The notes beneath the pieces were generated by a model that made no database searches, was not told the DNA's origin, and saw only the letters and a list, made by a program, of their open reading frames with translations. A stretch of 64,000 nt of DNA from Begonia masoniana (Eukaryota > Streptophyta > Magnoliopsida > Cucurbitales > Begoniaceae), in NCBI GenBank assembly GCA_022432975.1, contig CM039503.1, forward strand, positions 54,558,466 through 54,622,465, read 5' to 3'. Below are positions 52,143 to 64,000 of this stretch, piece by piece (position 1 is the stretch's first letter; every line of letters starts with the position of its first letter). Both the position numbers and the translations under genes were made by a program.

Positions 52143-55100
52143 ATGGATTTAGATTCCTATTACGAAATTTCCCGCGCCGCTGAATACATTCATTCTCGGA
52201 ATTTCTCCAGAGTCGCTTTGCAGGTACAATTAAGGAACCTCGGAGTAAATTTGTTTATATATTACTCTAACTCCAATTATTTGGTGATGTACTTCCTTAC
52301 TTTTTTTTTTTTTTTTTTTTTTTTTTCATTTTAGTTTCCGGACGATCTTCTGAAGGATTCAACGAGCGTGGTGAGTGCTCTAAAGAACATACTATGCTCT
52401 ATTGAAAAATCGGATGACAATGGAAGGGAAAAGGATAATGAGGTTCGGTTTTTCGTTATGGCGGACTGTACGTATGGTAGTTGTTGCGTGGATGAAGTAG
52501 GAGCCTCCCATGTCTCTGCTGATTGTGTTCTACACTACGGACATACATGTCTGAGTCCGTGAGTATGATCTCCTTTGTTCCTTTTAATTTTTTCTACAGC
52601 TGATTGTAGTTAAATTTCAATGCTCAAAGGAAAAACACTTGTGCATATATACTGTTCAGAACATTAATCTCTTCTTATTTTTGTAGGACATCTACGATTC
52701 CCACTCTATTTGTGTTTGGAAAAGCTTCAATTTGTGTAGCTGACTGTGTTAAATCTCTATCACATTACTCTTTGATCAATGGCAAACGTTTGTTGGTATG
52801 CTTTTGTATTCCTACGAACTCTCATGTTTGAAATGAGCATTTGAATAAAAATATGAATTTTTATTTTGTCATCTTCTTCTGTTTAATATATCCACAAATT
52901 TTAAACACGAGAACAAATTTTCCCCAAACATAAATACCTACTCATAAACATATAAAAACGAGAACAAAAATGGAGTTGCTGGGTGGTTTTGATGCTCTGA
53001 TTCTACTATTACGATTAACCTCTTGTAAGCAATGTATCTTACTGCTGGGATCAGTTATTTAGAGAGCTTCTTTAAATGCAGGTTCTCTTTGGGCTGGAAT
53101 ATGCATACGCAGTTCTTCAAATTAAGGAAGCACTTTTTGAATCATTAACTAGTGAGTCACTACAGAATTTGGAAGTCCATTTTGCTGAGGTTCTATGTTC
53201 AGTTATAAATCCTTCTAAGGATAATAGAAGCTCTGATGGGCTCCAGGAACGTGCTAATTGCGACAGTGATAATGAGAGTGTAGGATATTTAGTTGGTAAC
53301 AGACACAGCATCGGAGGATTGATATGGAATTTACCCGAGGGACATAACATGGAGGACTATACAATTTTTTGGATAGGGGCTGAGAACTCAGCATTTGCGA
53401 ATGTAGTTCTGACTTTCAATGGCTGCGAGATAGGTATGTAAAAATGCATCTTGTTTCAAATTATTTTTCATACAGAGGAAAACATTTTTACTCTATTGAA
53501 TGTTCACATTATCAAATCAATGAATTTCTTTTATCTGCATGCGACATTTAATCATTTATCTCATTTTTCATTATTGTTTTTAGTCAGATATGATGCACAA
53601 GAAAATTGCATAGTAACAGACTCTTCTCAACAGAGACGAATTCTGAAGCGCAGGTATCATTTGCTGCAAACTTGTTTCCCCTTTACTTCTTGTTCAGTTA
53701 TATGTTAATACCAATGGGCTTCCTAATGGTATTCTTTTGGTAACATGGTAGTGGTGTATTTCTGCAGCAAGTTTATTTTGTCTCACCTTATCATTTGTTA
53801 TATTGGAGCAGATATTACCTCGTGGAGAAAGCAAAGGATGCTAATATTGTTGGAATTTTGGTGGGTACTCTTGGTTTAGGTCAGTTACGGAGACAAATTT
53901 TTCTAAGCCTCATTAATTTCCATTTTGCATGTGTGCTGCAAAGTCTTTATTCATATTAATCGCTTAGTTTAAAATTGTGACAAAATTTAGATAGTGCGAA
54001 GATTTGAAGCTTTCTATTTTGAAAAAAAAAACCTATTATCATACCCTTTTCATTTCGTATTTGATTAGTAATAGCACATTCATTTTAGTTAAAGATGTGG
54101 CTGTGAACATTATTCATCATATTTATTTTAATAGATTTTTAATGTCTGAGTTTAGTAATATAATGTGAAAATTTAGATTTGGCCAGCTTGCTTATGGCTT
54201 TTTATTATCCCTCTTTGCTTTCATCCAAGAAATTTCACCTTTGTTCAATCAAAAGGCGGTTGCCTTTCTTTTGAGCTTTCTTCCTACCCTCCACTTTTGT
54301 TTTGATGTAGCCACCTACGTATGGGTTTTTCTAGAATGTCTTACTGATTTGGTTAGTACAATGCAGCTGGTTATCTAAATATCATAAATCAAATGAAAGA
54401 GCTGATCACTGGAGCTGGGAAAAAAGCCTATACTCTTGTTATGGGAAGACCAAATCCTGCAAAACTTGCAAATTTTCCTGAGGTAATCATCACCTTATCA
54501 TTACAAACAATTAAAATTTTACGTCTAGACTAAATGCATTGCTTTTTGTGGCAGTGTGATGTTTTCGTTCATGTTGCTTGCGCCCAGACTGCCCTACTAG
54601 ACAGCAAAGAGTATCTTTCTCCAGTTATTACTCCATTTGAAGCTATGCTGGCTTTTGACAGGTACTATGAAAATATGCTTGAGATTGTCTTTAATTACAC
54701 GTTTTTCAATTAATTATTCTCTCTCTAAAGGTCTGCAATAGGCCTAGTGTTGGCATTTATAATTTGTGCGGGCTTGATTTTTCCATCCACTGATTGGTTT
54801 TAGATATGATGAAGTAAATAATTTGTGCATTCTTGAAAGTGAACCCTATTTCCCTTGCTCTTCCATGGATTCTGTTTCTTTACCTCTTTCACTTTTTTTT
54901 TTGTTTGGGACTCAGATTTTGAGAGTTAAGGCTTTTAAGCTTGAGAGTATGCGTTGCTGGAACATAAAATGCGCTGTTATAATAAGATCAGAGCTAGTAA
55001 ATGTAAATACTTAATTAAAGCAAAGAAATGTTAAATCCATGGGTCTTTATATGTATCCAATAAATGACAAAACCCTCAGAAAAAAATGACTTTTGAGTTT

Positions 55101-55765
55101 CATCAGCAAGGTAAAGAAGTCATATGTCCATCAAATCAATTACAATGATTGTCAGTAATGAAGTCAGATTTCCATGAAGTTGTTGAATTTGATAATTTTT
55201 TTGGCAGAGGAAGTCAATGGACTGGAGCCTACACACTGGAATTCCAGAATTTGATCAAATCTTCACAGACAAAAGAAAAATCTCAGATGGAGGAAGCACG
55301 ATATTCTTTCATCAAGGGAGGATATGTGGAAGATATCAATCTACAAGGTACTTGTTACAGTAGTAGAAGTCTCGGATATACGTGCTTGTAACGATTGTTA
55401 ATCAATTATTTTACCAAGTTTGCATGCAAATTGCTATGAATCTTCTGTAGTTACAAAACAGACTGAGTTGTTTTTGATATTATGTCCTTGCAAGTAATTT
55501 GTTTTTGTTGGCAGAAAATGTTGAGGATGAAGAAGAGTCATTTGCTCTAGCAACAACAATGGAGAAAGCTCTTCAATTGCAGAATAATCCAAGTCTCATA
55601 GTCAAGGGAACTGCTCGATCTGGAGCGGAGTTCTTTGCAACTCGTTCATATCAAGGTCTCGATATTCAAAGCCACGATTCAAAGGTGGAACCATATCTAA
55701 TCGGACGGAGCGGGAGGGCATCTGGGTATGACCATGAAAAAGTGAGAATGGATAACGGCAGCTAA
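52143..55765 (+). CDS. DPH2: DPH2, diphthamide biosynthesis subunit 2
   Basis: Ten exons: 52143-52223, 52335-52558, 52687-52795, 53082-53433, 53584-53653, 53812-53879, 54367-54482, 54555-54661, 55208-55347, 55515-55765; 1518 nt, 505 residues, phases consistent. Landmarks: [103 protein letters not shown] and [11 protein letters not shown]. These are the three-domain DPH1/DPH2 fold, with Cys residues where the radical-type 4Fe-4S cluster is bound. With DPH1 it transfers the 3-amino-3-carboxypropyl group of S-adenosylmethionine to a His of elongation factor 2, the first step of diphthamide synthesis in the cytosol. The C-terminal exon ends [11 protein letters not shown]... with a basic, low-complexity tail. 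Confidence 0.96.
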
Positions 55766-56695
55766 ACCAGAAGGAGAGGGAGAGAGAATGTGCAAAGATA
55801 TGAAAGACTCCATGCGAAAGCTGAAGGAAAAGATGGCAATTTCTCCAAAAAAGCTTGGAAATTTGGTGGAATCTGAGTTCAAATTGGTTGAAGGTGGAAG
55901 TGAAATGCAACCATGCATTTATCCAGGTTTGGAATTGTATTTTATTTAGATTTCCTTCTTTAAATCCCCCCGACTATAGGAGACAGACAGGGTTAGTTTG
56001 TTTGTTTTTCTTTTAGAAACTAGATTTTTTGTGTCAACTTCGTTGGTTAGGTTCTAGAACTGGAAACCAAAATGAAAATTTCGGTTCTTAAAAATTGGAT
56101 CCAAAATTATTGCATCCAAGTGAAGAAACTAAATCAAAGCCTACCCAAATTGTCGTTAAAGATCGGTTCTCTTAAGCTGGTTCTGGTTTGCTAATTTTTA
56201 AGCCCCATCCATTAATGAAGATAGTGTTATCATATTTTAAGTGGTAGAATGCCATAATACCTTTACTTAATGGCCTAAATAAGTGTTTTTGAGCAAAATG
56301 TGTTTCATTCTTTGGGTTATTAGCAAATTGACCATTGTCTTAAAGAAACCTGTTACATATTTGCTGACAACATTCTCTCACCCTAGTTGCTTTGATTTAA
56401 TTTCTTGTACACGTTCAATTTCATACTCGATTTCGAAGACAGATCTCAGTTGAATTCTCTTCAAAATTGAGTGTAGGTAGAAAATCAAATAAGTCGAGCT
56501 AACCCACTACGAGCGAAAAAGTTAGCAATTTTACGAATTTTATAGTGGCATGGTCGTTTTACGGTCGCAATGGAAACACAGATTAGAGTTCATAGAAAAT
56601 GCATACGTTAATCAATAATTTAGAAAACAAAGTCTAATTTGTTACTAAACAACCACAACCTCACACACACTCTCGCACAGTTTCCGCCAATTGAA
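55766..56695. other. Convergent 3' region between DPH2 and second IQD gene
   Basis: DPH2 3' UTR and AT-rich spacer. I see no gene. Confidence 0.5.
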
Positions 56696-58631
56696 TTACC
56701 TCAACCACCTTCTCAGATCACTGGTCGAAGAAGGAGAAATCTCACAGCCAAAGCTCTCCGTGCAGCACGAAGAGTAATTGGACTGCTGCTCTATCCCCAC
56801 CTGCTCCCCATTCACGCTCTTGAAGCTCGGCCTCTTCAGATTCTGCCCCAAAATTCCGTACCCTTCCCCACCTGGAAAATTAAGGCGCTTCTTCGCTGAT
56901 CCGCTTCTTTCCCTCTCCGGTGTCGACGGCCTTGACGGTCTTTGCTTCGGGGCGCTCTCGGAACGCACTCTCGCCTTCGCTGATTCAGTCGCTGCCATGT
57001 AGTTCGGCAAAGAAGCTACGAAGTTGTTTACAGCAGTGCTACTTCCTCCTCCTCCTCTGCTTTGATTCTGCATGCTGTAGTAATAATTGGACTTGAGGCT
57101 TGGTGTTTGGGAGGTTGGGAAGGGTTTTTCTTCTCTGATGCAGCGAGGGCTGGCGGATCGAACGAGTAGAGGTCTGGTTTTGGACGGAGATGGAGTGAAA
57201 GAGGAATTGTTGTGGGGTGGTGAGGTTTTGTAGGATCTGTGGTGGACTGGCGAAGAAATAGAGTGCGGATTAGATCTTTGTTGAAGATTGTGTTGATTTT
57301 GTGGTGCTCTTTGGAAATTAGGCGCCAAGTATGTGTACGGAAGAGAAGTGTCGATTTCGACTGTTTTGATGGAATCAGCTCTCTGGTCAGTTGAAGATCT
57401 TCCCCTGCTCTCCCATGGCTTCCTTCTCATTAATTGATCTTGCCACTTTGGTCTGTCGTCTAGCTCACATTCGCTTCCCATTGATGGATTCCTCGAATCT
57501 CTCATAATCTTCCCCAAAATCAGAACTAATCAATAAATCGAAGAAGAGGAAGGGGAGAAAAATCGAGAGGGAGAGAGACAAAAGAAGCAATCCAACCTGG
57601 TGAGAAAAAGCTCGCGACAAGGATCGATCACGGTTAATGGCGATTTGATCTCTCCTCTGTTGCAACATTGCTTTAACTTCTTCGATTGTGTGAGAACGTT
57701 CATCCCAATCATCAGGTATTGTACTTCTACTTCCCTCTCTTGACTGAGACTGCACAACACAACGCATCAACGCCGAACACTAACCTAGGAGAATGGACTA
57801 CTACCAGTCTAACCTTTCAGAAGTTCCAACTTCCCAATCAGATTACCTACTTTGACTATCAACTACGCATATTATTGAATCTAATTTTGGAAGTTTTAGA
57901 GAGAATGAAAGACAAACCAACTTACGATGGATTTTCTGTCTGAAATGTCTCGAAGGTAGCGAGATTCTATGGCACTGCTTATGTTGGAGATGGAAGATTT
58001 GACATTGGAGGTTTCGTGGGTGAGTTTGATTCGCTGATCTATCACTCTAGCTTGGACTCTAACGAGAGCTTGCATGCATTTAAGGGTCATTTTCGCTTGC
58101 TTTCTCACATTGTGACCCCTCACCAGCGCCTGCAGTTTCACCAGCCCTTTCAGCGCTCGCAGAGCTCTCCTGGCCTTCACAAACGCCAAAAAAAAAAAAA
58201 AAACCACATTTTTGGTTCAGATTTTGGGCAAAAAGAAGTGAAAATAGATCCAAGACTAGCTCACCAGGTACCCTCTAAAGGAAGTTTGTATCAAAATGGC
58301 GTAGTAGTGCTCTCTAGCGCCATGACAGGGCTTGTTCAGCCGAACCACGGCGGTGACGCCGCGCTTCTGCTCTTCAGATGCTGGCTTTAATGGATTCTGC
58401 TCTTGGGTCACCTTGATTTCTTGTAGATTGGACTGCTGTCTTCTGAAACTCCACCTCCGCTTCTCCCTCTTCTGCACAAAGATCCAGAACAAGGAGTAAG
58501 AAATCTTGACGAAAACAGAAAAATTTCCTGCACGAGAGATAACCAACCTTTTCTTCGTCATCCTTTGAAGGAGATCTAAAAGCCCTTTTCACAGCAGTCA
58601 ACCACGAGGTACCTCCTTTGTTCCCCCCCAT
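56696..58631 (-). CDS. IQ67-domain protein, IQD16/17/18-like
   Basis: Minus-strand exons: 58631-58548, 58471-58265, 58174-57926, 57749-57597, 57508-56696, all phase 0, 501 residues. The N-terminus [20 protein letters not shown] is typical of one IQD clade. The IQ67 domain spans about 85-150 ([12 protein letters not shown] / [20 protein letters not shown] / [16 protein letters not shown]), with the hallmark intron inside the first IQ motif. [20 protein letters not shown] follows. The C-terminal half has [19 protein letters not shown], a Ser/Pro/Asn-rich stretch and the DUF4005-like end [20 protein letters not shown] with [19 protein letters not shown]. Calmodulin scaffolding at microtubules or membrane is the family role. 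It is not a recent duplicate of the gene at 7076-9483: the clade signatures differ. Confidence 0.92.
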
Positions 58632-60558
58632 TGGAAAAACAGACCCAAAACAGTTCACATCCCTTTCTTCCCCATACAAAAAGCAGCCTCAATACAGTTC
58701 ACATCATCTGAACATTCCCATAAAAAGAGCCATCGACATTGATCTAGAGAGAGAGAGGGAGTGAATGAATCTGAAAGATGGACAAAGCGGGTCGTCTTCT
58801 TCGATGCTTATTCGAGTGAGTTGGGTGACATGGGGGGACGATGAATAATGGAGGGGGTGTCAGAGTGAGTGAGAGTGCGTAAATATGACAGCTTCCTCCA
58901 TTCCATTATTTGAACCCAGACCTGAGAAAACGTGAGCAGAGAGAGAAAGAGAGAGAGAGAGGCTATTGAGTTTCTAACTTTAGCAGGGCAGGTCTCGTGG
59001 TGTCACGTGCGAATTGGAGAGAGTAATGGTAATCATCTAGGTGGTGGACCATTCTGGAGTGAAGGACATCACCCATTTCTGGTCAGAAGTGAACAAGTCA
59101 AACTAATAGTGATTGGTTCAGAGGTAAATATTCTTTTCATTTTAATTTTTAAATCAAATTTCTTTAATTCGAATTTAGAAAATAATATAAATTGGACCAA
59201 ATTGGTTGTTGATTTAATTAAGGAAAATTAGCAATTTGGTTAAACATTAACCTTAGTTTGATTATACACGTGACGTGACACATCTCACATTTTTTAAATA
59301 AAAAAACTTTAAGGATTAAAGAAGATGGTGATAGAATTGACATCCACTTAAGCATTTGAAGAACTTTTTTTTATTGGTTTAATCATTTTTTTTTTGGTTG
59401 TCTGTTGGAGTGCAGCTATCAGGAAGAAAATAACATTAAAATAATATAGTAAATATTTAGAAATAAATAAATAGTACTATATACTATTTGTATTTATTAT
59501 ATTTATTTTTCGATAAACGTGACAGTATTCATTGCTTTCATCATTCCAACGATTTTGCTTCAGAAAACATTTTTTTAAAGACCAACAACTATATTCATGT
59601 AATCAAGACTAAATTTTTGTGGGTTTGAAGGAGTTGAAGCTGATGAATCTTTGCAGCAGATATGGAGGAAATAAGTGTTTCTTTTGATGATTGTATAAGT
59701 TGAAAATAGAACCCTGCTATAATCGAAAAAAAAATAAACGTGAAGAATTAAAAATTCATCCATGTGGAGTAAATGAAGTTGTTGTTCTCTTCTATTGGTT
59801 TTCTTTGGGTCTCAGAAAACTGAAATTCTTCATTTTTCATCTCAGGGTCTCTAATGGCGAGGTTAGTTTTATTGTAGTGCAGTGAGAAGCCTATTCCACA
59901 CCTGGGTCTTGGGCCCCCTCATTTTTCCATTGGACCCGACTCGGATTCATCGGCTCGACCTGCTGCTATCCGCTTAGCCTGACCTGGGTTTGGGTTGTTC
60001 GATGAAATAAAGGAGGGCAGCCCCATGGTTACTAAAGCAATAAGTGACTTGGAGGTGTAAAGTTAAACTGAAAATCACTCTCTCCCCACGATAGATTTTC
60101 TAGTCAAAATTCGATAGATTTTCTGATATCAAATCACAGATTCAGTCAGGTTTATAGAAAGAAAAGATTTTCTAGCGAAAAATAAGGTTTATTTTTGTTT
60201 ATGTTAATAATTATAGTAATTATTATATAAATAAATCTCAGAGATAAAGAGAGGATAAAAGTACTTTGATTATTTAAATACACTTATTGAATGTCAAACC
60301 AGTTAATTGTAGGTCATTATTTTGCTTTCACCGTCGTAAAGTACTGATTGATTCGGCTCAGCATTACTGCTACTGTCTCGCTGACGCCGATTACCCTGCT
60401 GCGGGAAACGGGTTCTCCGTCCCAACTCCAAAAATTTCTCCTTTTTTTTTTTTTTTTGTATTTCGACAAATATTGAGTGAAAAAGTTTAGAACTTGGCAG
60501 GAATAAGCATTGTCTACTCGCCAATTCCAACGAAAGACTCAAGAGTGGGAAGTAGACG
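58632..60558. promoter_or_regulatory. Divergent promoter region, IQD and PHD-SWIB genes
   Basis: A GA-rich leader of the IQD gene reaches about 58960. AT-rich spacer follows to about 60250, then the PHD-SWIB leader with a T-run near 60437-60458. No gene was recognised. Confidence 0.45.
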
Positions 60559-63500
60559 ATGGGGAAAGGTCGAAGGAAGAGAAAGCTAACGAAGGAAACA
60601 GAAGCTGAGGATTGGTGCTTCCTCTGCAAAGATGGCGGAGACTTGATGATCTGCGAATATGGGTGACTTTCTTTTTCTCTGGAACAGCTTTTTCTTAGCT
60701 CATAAATGAAGAGTTTCTTGTGCAATTTTTGCCTGATAAAACCAATGCTTTAGTTTTTCCTTTTTCCGGTGTAAGATTCTTATTTTTGCAAAGCATGACC
60801 CAGTTTGAAGAAGTTTTCTTAATCAGATTTTAATCGTTTGTGGCTGCGTTGTCATAATTGTTGAGGGAATAGTGTACGTGTATTTTTGTTTTGAGTTAAA
60901 AGAAAACTATCTGTTAACTGGTTTGCAGGTTGCAGGCGAAAAAGATTCAAGCTTCATAGCTTAGGATTTTCTGCATTTACTTAGAATTAGAGATAAATTT
61001 TTCTCTTTTTGGAGATGAAAACTTCTTTTCCCCTTGAAATATAAATTCTTTTCCTTTCTTCTCATAGAATGTAGTAGCTAATATAGCACTTAGTTCTTGA
61101 TCAAATCAATGAACTTGTTGCAAATAGCAATTACACCACCTCATAACTGGACGCTCTTTTAATTTTGCTGGATAAGATTCTGATGATTGTAATATTTGCT
61201 GACTATTATATGCGAATGATGACATTAGGGACTGTTTAAAGGTTTATCATGCTGAATGTGTGGGAAGGAATGATTCAAATGTCGAGACTGAGGTTAATTG
61301 GACTTGTGGTAAGTCACATTCGCACTCTATTTGTTGTATCCTTTGATGCATTATTCGATATATGGTTATTTGGTCATTATTATTTCTGGGAAAACTAGAA
61401 TTTCTTGTATGTTTATATTGCTTTTTTCCATGATCTTCAGGGTTTGTTGCTTATACTGCCTCTGAAATAATTAATTGACTATCTTTTTTGTTGCATAGAT
61501 CTTTGAAAAGTCATAGTTTGTTTTGTAATAGTGAGTAATTAGTGGTGATAACTAGTTTGAAATGTTAAATTTTTGTAATTTTTAGATCGCCATCATTGTT
61601 TCATTTGCCATAAAGCGTCAAGATTCAATTGCCTTTGCTGTCCAAATTCTGTATGTGGGAAGCGCACCTGTTTTGCAGAGTTTGCTCATTTAAAAGGAAA
61701 GAATGGATTTTGCAGAGAATGTTTGAGTCTAGTTCTTCTCGCAGAGGAAAATAGAGAATGTGACTCTGACGGTGTATGTAATAGCATTTTCTCTCTATCT
61801 CCATTGCATAAAAATTCTTAAAGCACCTTTCATTGGATTTATAGATTCTTTTTCTCGTCGTTTTCTTATTTTTGAAGCGATTTAGAGTTTGAATAAGAGG
61901 AAATATTTATCTTATCTATTCATTTTCTGGCTTTTTGATCTGTAGGAAATGGTAGATTTCAAAGATAGAGACACGTACGAGTGCTTGTTCAAGGAATATT
62001 GGGACATTATAAAGGAAAATGAAGGCTACACTTTGAAGGACGTTTATGAAGCAGACACGAAATTAAAGAAGGGCGAGAGTTACAAGAAAAGTTTGAATGA
62101 CATCGAGTTTGACGAGTATAAAGCAGATACGTCGAGTTCTGATTCTGACGAAGATGATTCAAGAAAACACTCCCCTGTTGTGAGGAAAAAGAAATCTAAG
62201 GTGCAAGAATTTATCGGTTGGGGATCTAAATCTCTAATTGAGTTCCTCAACTCAGTCGGTATTGATTCAACAAAGGAGCTTTCGCAATATGATGTCGATT
62301 CTGTCATCTCAAAATACATACACGAGAAAAACCTTATCCACCCGAAACAGAAAAGAAAAGTTGTATGTGATGAGAAATTATTTGCTCTTTTTAGAAGGAA
62401 AACTGTGTCGAAACGCCTAATATACGATCTTTTGGAGTCTCATTTTGCCAACAACATCGACAATTTGGATTTGCAAATGGACAACCATATGATTATGAGA
62501 AAAGAGAATGGAATTAGCACCAAAGAAAAGGAAGAACAAGAAACATTCCTGTTTGATAAAAAACCTCAAAAGAAGAAAACTTCTCCCATTGAGGACCGAA
62601 AGAGCTGCTATGCGGCTATAGTTTGTGATAATATCAAACTAGTCTACTTACGGAGGAGTTTAGTGGAAGAGCTGCTTAAACAGCCGGAAAGTTTCGAAAG
62701 TAAGTTGATGGGGAGTTTCGTGAAAGTCAAGCCAGGCTCTAAAGAATATTTTAGCAGGAATATTTTTCAGCTGTTGCCAGTGACAGGTAAATTGTTACAT
62801 TAAACACTTCCCTTACATTTCCGTTGCAAGAATTACAATGTATTAGCTGGTTGGCGAATTAAATTTTCTTAGGTCTGAAGAAATCATTGACGGGTGAAAT
62901 AGATTCGCACGTACTCTTGCAAGTTTGCCATTTGGGAATTAATATACCAATTTCCAAGCTCTCTGATTCTGACATTACCGAGGTAGAAAAGTTGCACGGC
63001 CATATTCAAAACATCGAGGAATTTGCCGGCAATTTCTCAGAAAGATCATTGACTGGTTGCTTGGTTTTCTATGCAGGAAGACTGTGAGGATTTGAAGGAA
63101 AATATAAAAACTGGTCTGATCCAAAGACCACTGGTTGTAAGTTTCGAAGCTGTCTTTTAGTATTTTTTTCATTAAAACCTACATCGACCGATGGTTTTTG
63201 TTTTGTCAACGTCACAGACTGAGATTCAAGAGAAAGCTCAAATATTGCATGAGGATATAACAAAGCAAGTATGAGTTCATCTAAGGACTTTCAAAGAATT
63301 GAAATATTTAATTATATCTTTGAGTTCAATTTATCTTAAACCCTGTATAGTCAATCATTTGATCAATTATGCTTGGCAGTGGATTGAATTAGAGCTGGTC
63401 AGTTTGCAAAACGGGATCGATAGAGCAAATGAGAAAGGATGGAGAAGAGAATATCCTACTAATGAGTTTTTATTTGCATTTACTGATTTTCATTAATTTA

Positions 63501-63735
63501 AGCATTATTACCTGCATTTTCTCTGCATTTGGGTATATATTAAGATCCTTGACCTTATTTGTGTGGAACATTTTATCAATATATGGAGCAAATAGAACTA
63601 CTGAAGCAAGAATCAGAGCAAGAAAGATTGTTGAAACAAGCCCCTAAAGTAATAGCAGATGTTATAGAGCTCAATTCTGAACCTGCTAACTCTTTGACTA
63701 GCAGTGAACATGAAAATGCTGATTCGTCCGAATAA
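60559..63735 (+). CDS. PHD-SWIB-Plus3 domain protein (At5g08430-like)
   Basis: Nine exons: 60559-60662, 61229-61308, 61586-61773, 61946-62786, 62873-62982, 63077-63136, 63218-63268, 63380-63450, 63570-63735; 1671 nt, 556 residues. Domains: PHD-type zinc finger about 19-105 (WCFLCKDGGDLMICEYGDC, VYHAECVG, CDRHHCFICHKASRFNCLCC); SWIB about 208-295 (EFIGWGSKSLIEFLNSVGI, IHEKNLIHPKQKRKVVCDEK); Plus-3 about 335-460 (AAIVCDNIKLVYLRRSLVEE, HVLLQVCHLGIN); then a charged helical C-terminus (WIELELVSLQNGIDRANEKG, YMEQIELLKQESEQERLL). This architecture belongs to plant nuclear proteins related to NERD and the zinc finger CCCH 19/44 group, linked to chromatin and RNA-directed DNA methylation. The last intron is of U12 AT-AC type. 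No GYF domain precedes the stop, although relatives often have one. Confidence 0.9.
63451..63569 (+). other. Probable U12-type AT-AC intron
   Basis: 119 nt. It starts ATATCCTACT (U12 donor consensus ATATCCTT), has TCCTTGACC near 63546-63554 (branch consensus TTCCTTAAC) and ends GGAAC. Splicing here joins a split Glu codon and yields WRREFYQYMEQIELL, the continuation expected for the family, with no GT-AG alternative giving it. Confidence 0.82.
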
Positions 63736-64000
63736 ATTCCTGATGGATCGGAACTATGCAGTCGAATTTTTGGCCAAATTGAGGTAAAAATTCCGCTCCA
63801 GTTTTCTAATTTGGGTTCACATTACTGGCTCTAAGCCAATTGTTGTTGCTTTGTTTTGCTTAGTTTTTTAGCTTTTCTTTTGCACATAGCTAGCTCCTTT
63901 TAAGGGGATTTTTCGAAGTGGGTGGAAATTGAAAAACAGCCTGCGATTTGGTTTGTGGTTCGATCGCTTCTGTAAGAAAACATCCGCACCATGATAATAT
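63736..64000 (+). other. Downstream of PHD-SWIB stop, truncated by window
   Basis: After TAA at 63733-63735 the same frame stays open for 16 codons to a donor-like GAG/GTAAAA at 63783-63784. It may be 3' UTR with an intron, or the continuation of a longer gene interrupted by a stop. The window ends before this can be decided. Confidence 0.4.

Overview
The window is nuclear DNA from a flowering plant, most likely a eudicot. Every recognisable gene is split by short GT-AG introns, intergenic DNA is AT-rich and full of MITE-, SINE- and LTR-type elements, and the proteins are plant families (IQD, BAGP1-type C2-GRAM, reduced-basic bHLH, PHD-SWIB-Plus3). I suspect Cucurbitaceae from general appearance only. 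There is no operon, CRISPR array or prokaryotic sequence. Exon models below were built by hand from splice signals, reading phase and family resemblance.

Layout. 1-3803: 5' part of a decayed LTR retrotransposon on the minus strand, running off the left edge, with an 84-bp tandem array (14 copies) inside its gag. 5176-6309 (+): RAMP4, a 68-aa ER tail-anchored protein. 7076-9483 (-): IQD13/14-like calmodulin-binding scaffold. 12994-15002 (-): uncharacterised plant-specific basic protein, its 3' end tandemly duplicated. 17446-33321 (+): BAGP1-like C2-GRAM-VASt protein, stretched over 16 kb by intronic insertions (an LTR element containing a Cassandra TRIM, a 59-bp array, a foldback repeat, SINE-like sequence) and carrying a duplicated exon. 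33898-35400 (-): bHLH153-like factor. 37615-38150: Mutator-like MITE. 41160-44952 (+): eIF2A. 46025-48178 (-): mitochondrial ribosomal protein mL43. 49353-50960 (-): glycine-rich, possibly plastid protein. 52143-55765 (+): DPH2. 56696-58631 (-): a second IQD protein of a different clade. 60559-63735 (+): PHD-SWIB-Plus3 protein with a probable U12-type AT-AC intron.

These are independent eukaryotic genes, not a pathway. From memory, six of them (IQD13, the basic protein, BAGP1, mL43, the glycine-rich protein, DPH2) match Arabidopsis genes At3g59690, At3g59670, At3g59660, At3g59650, At3g59640 and At3g59630 in the same order. The window therefore looks like a conserved microsyntenic block in which bHLH153-like and eIF2A sit between BAGP1 and mL43.

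The most notable signals are the frame-incompatible duplicated exon in BAGP1 (candidate mutually exclusive exons), the nested Cassandra element whose LTRs carry 5S-rRNA promoter sequence, the AT-AC intron, two foldback repeats whose 40-nt loops are exact reverse complements, and the in-frame 28-residue repeat array in gag. I found no wholly new molecular system.
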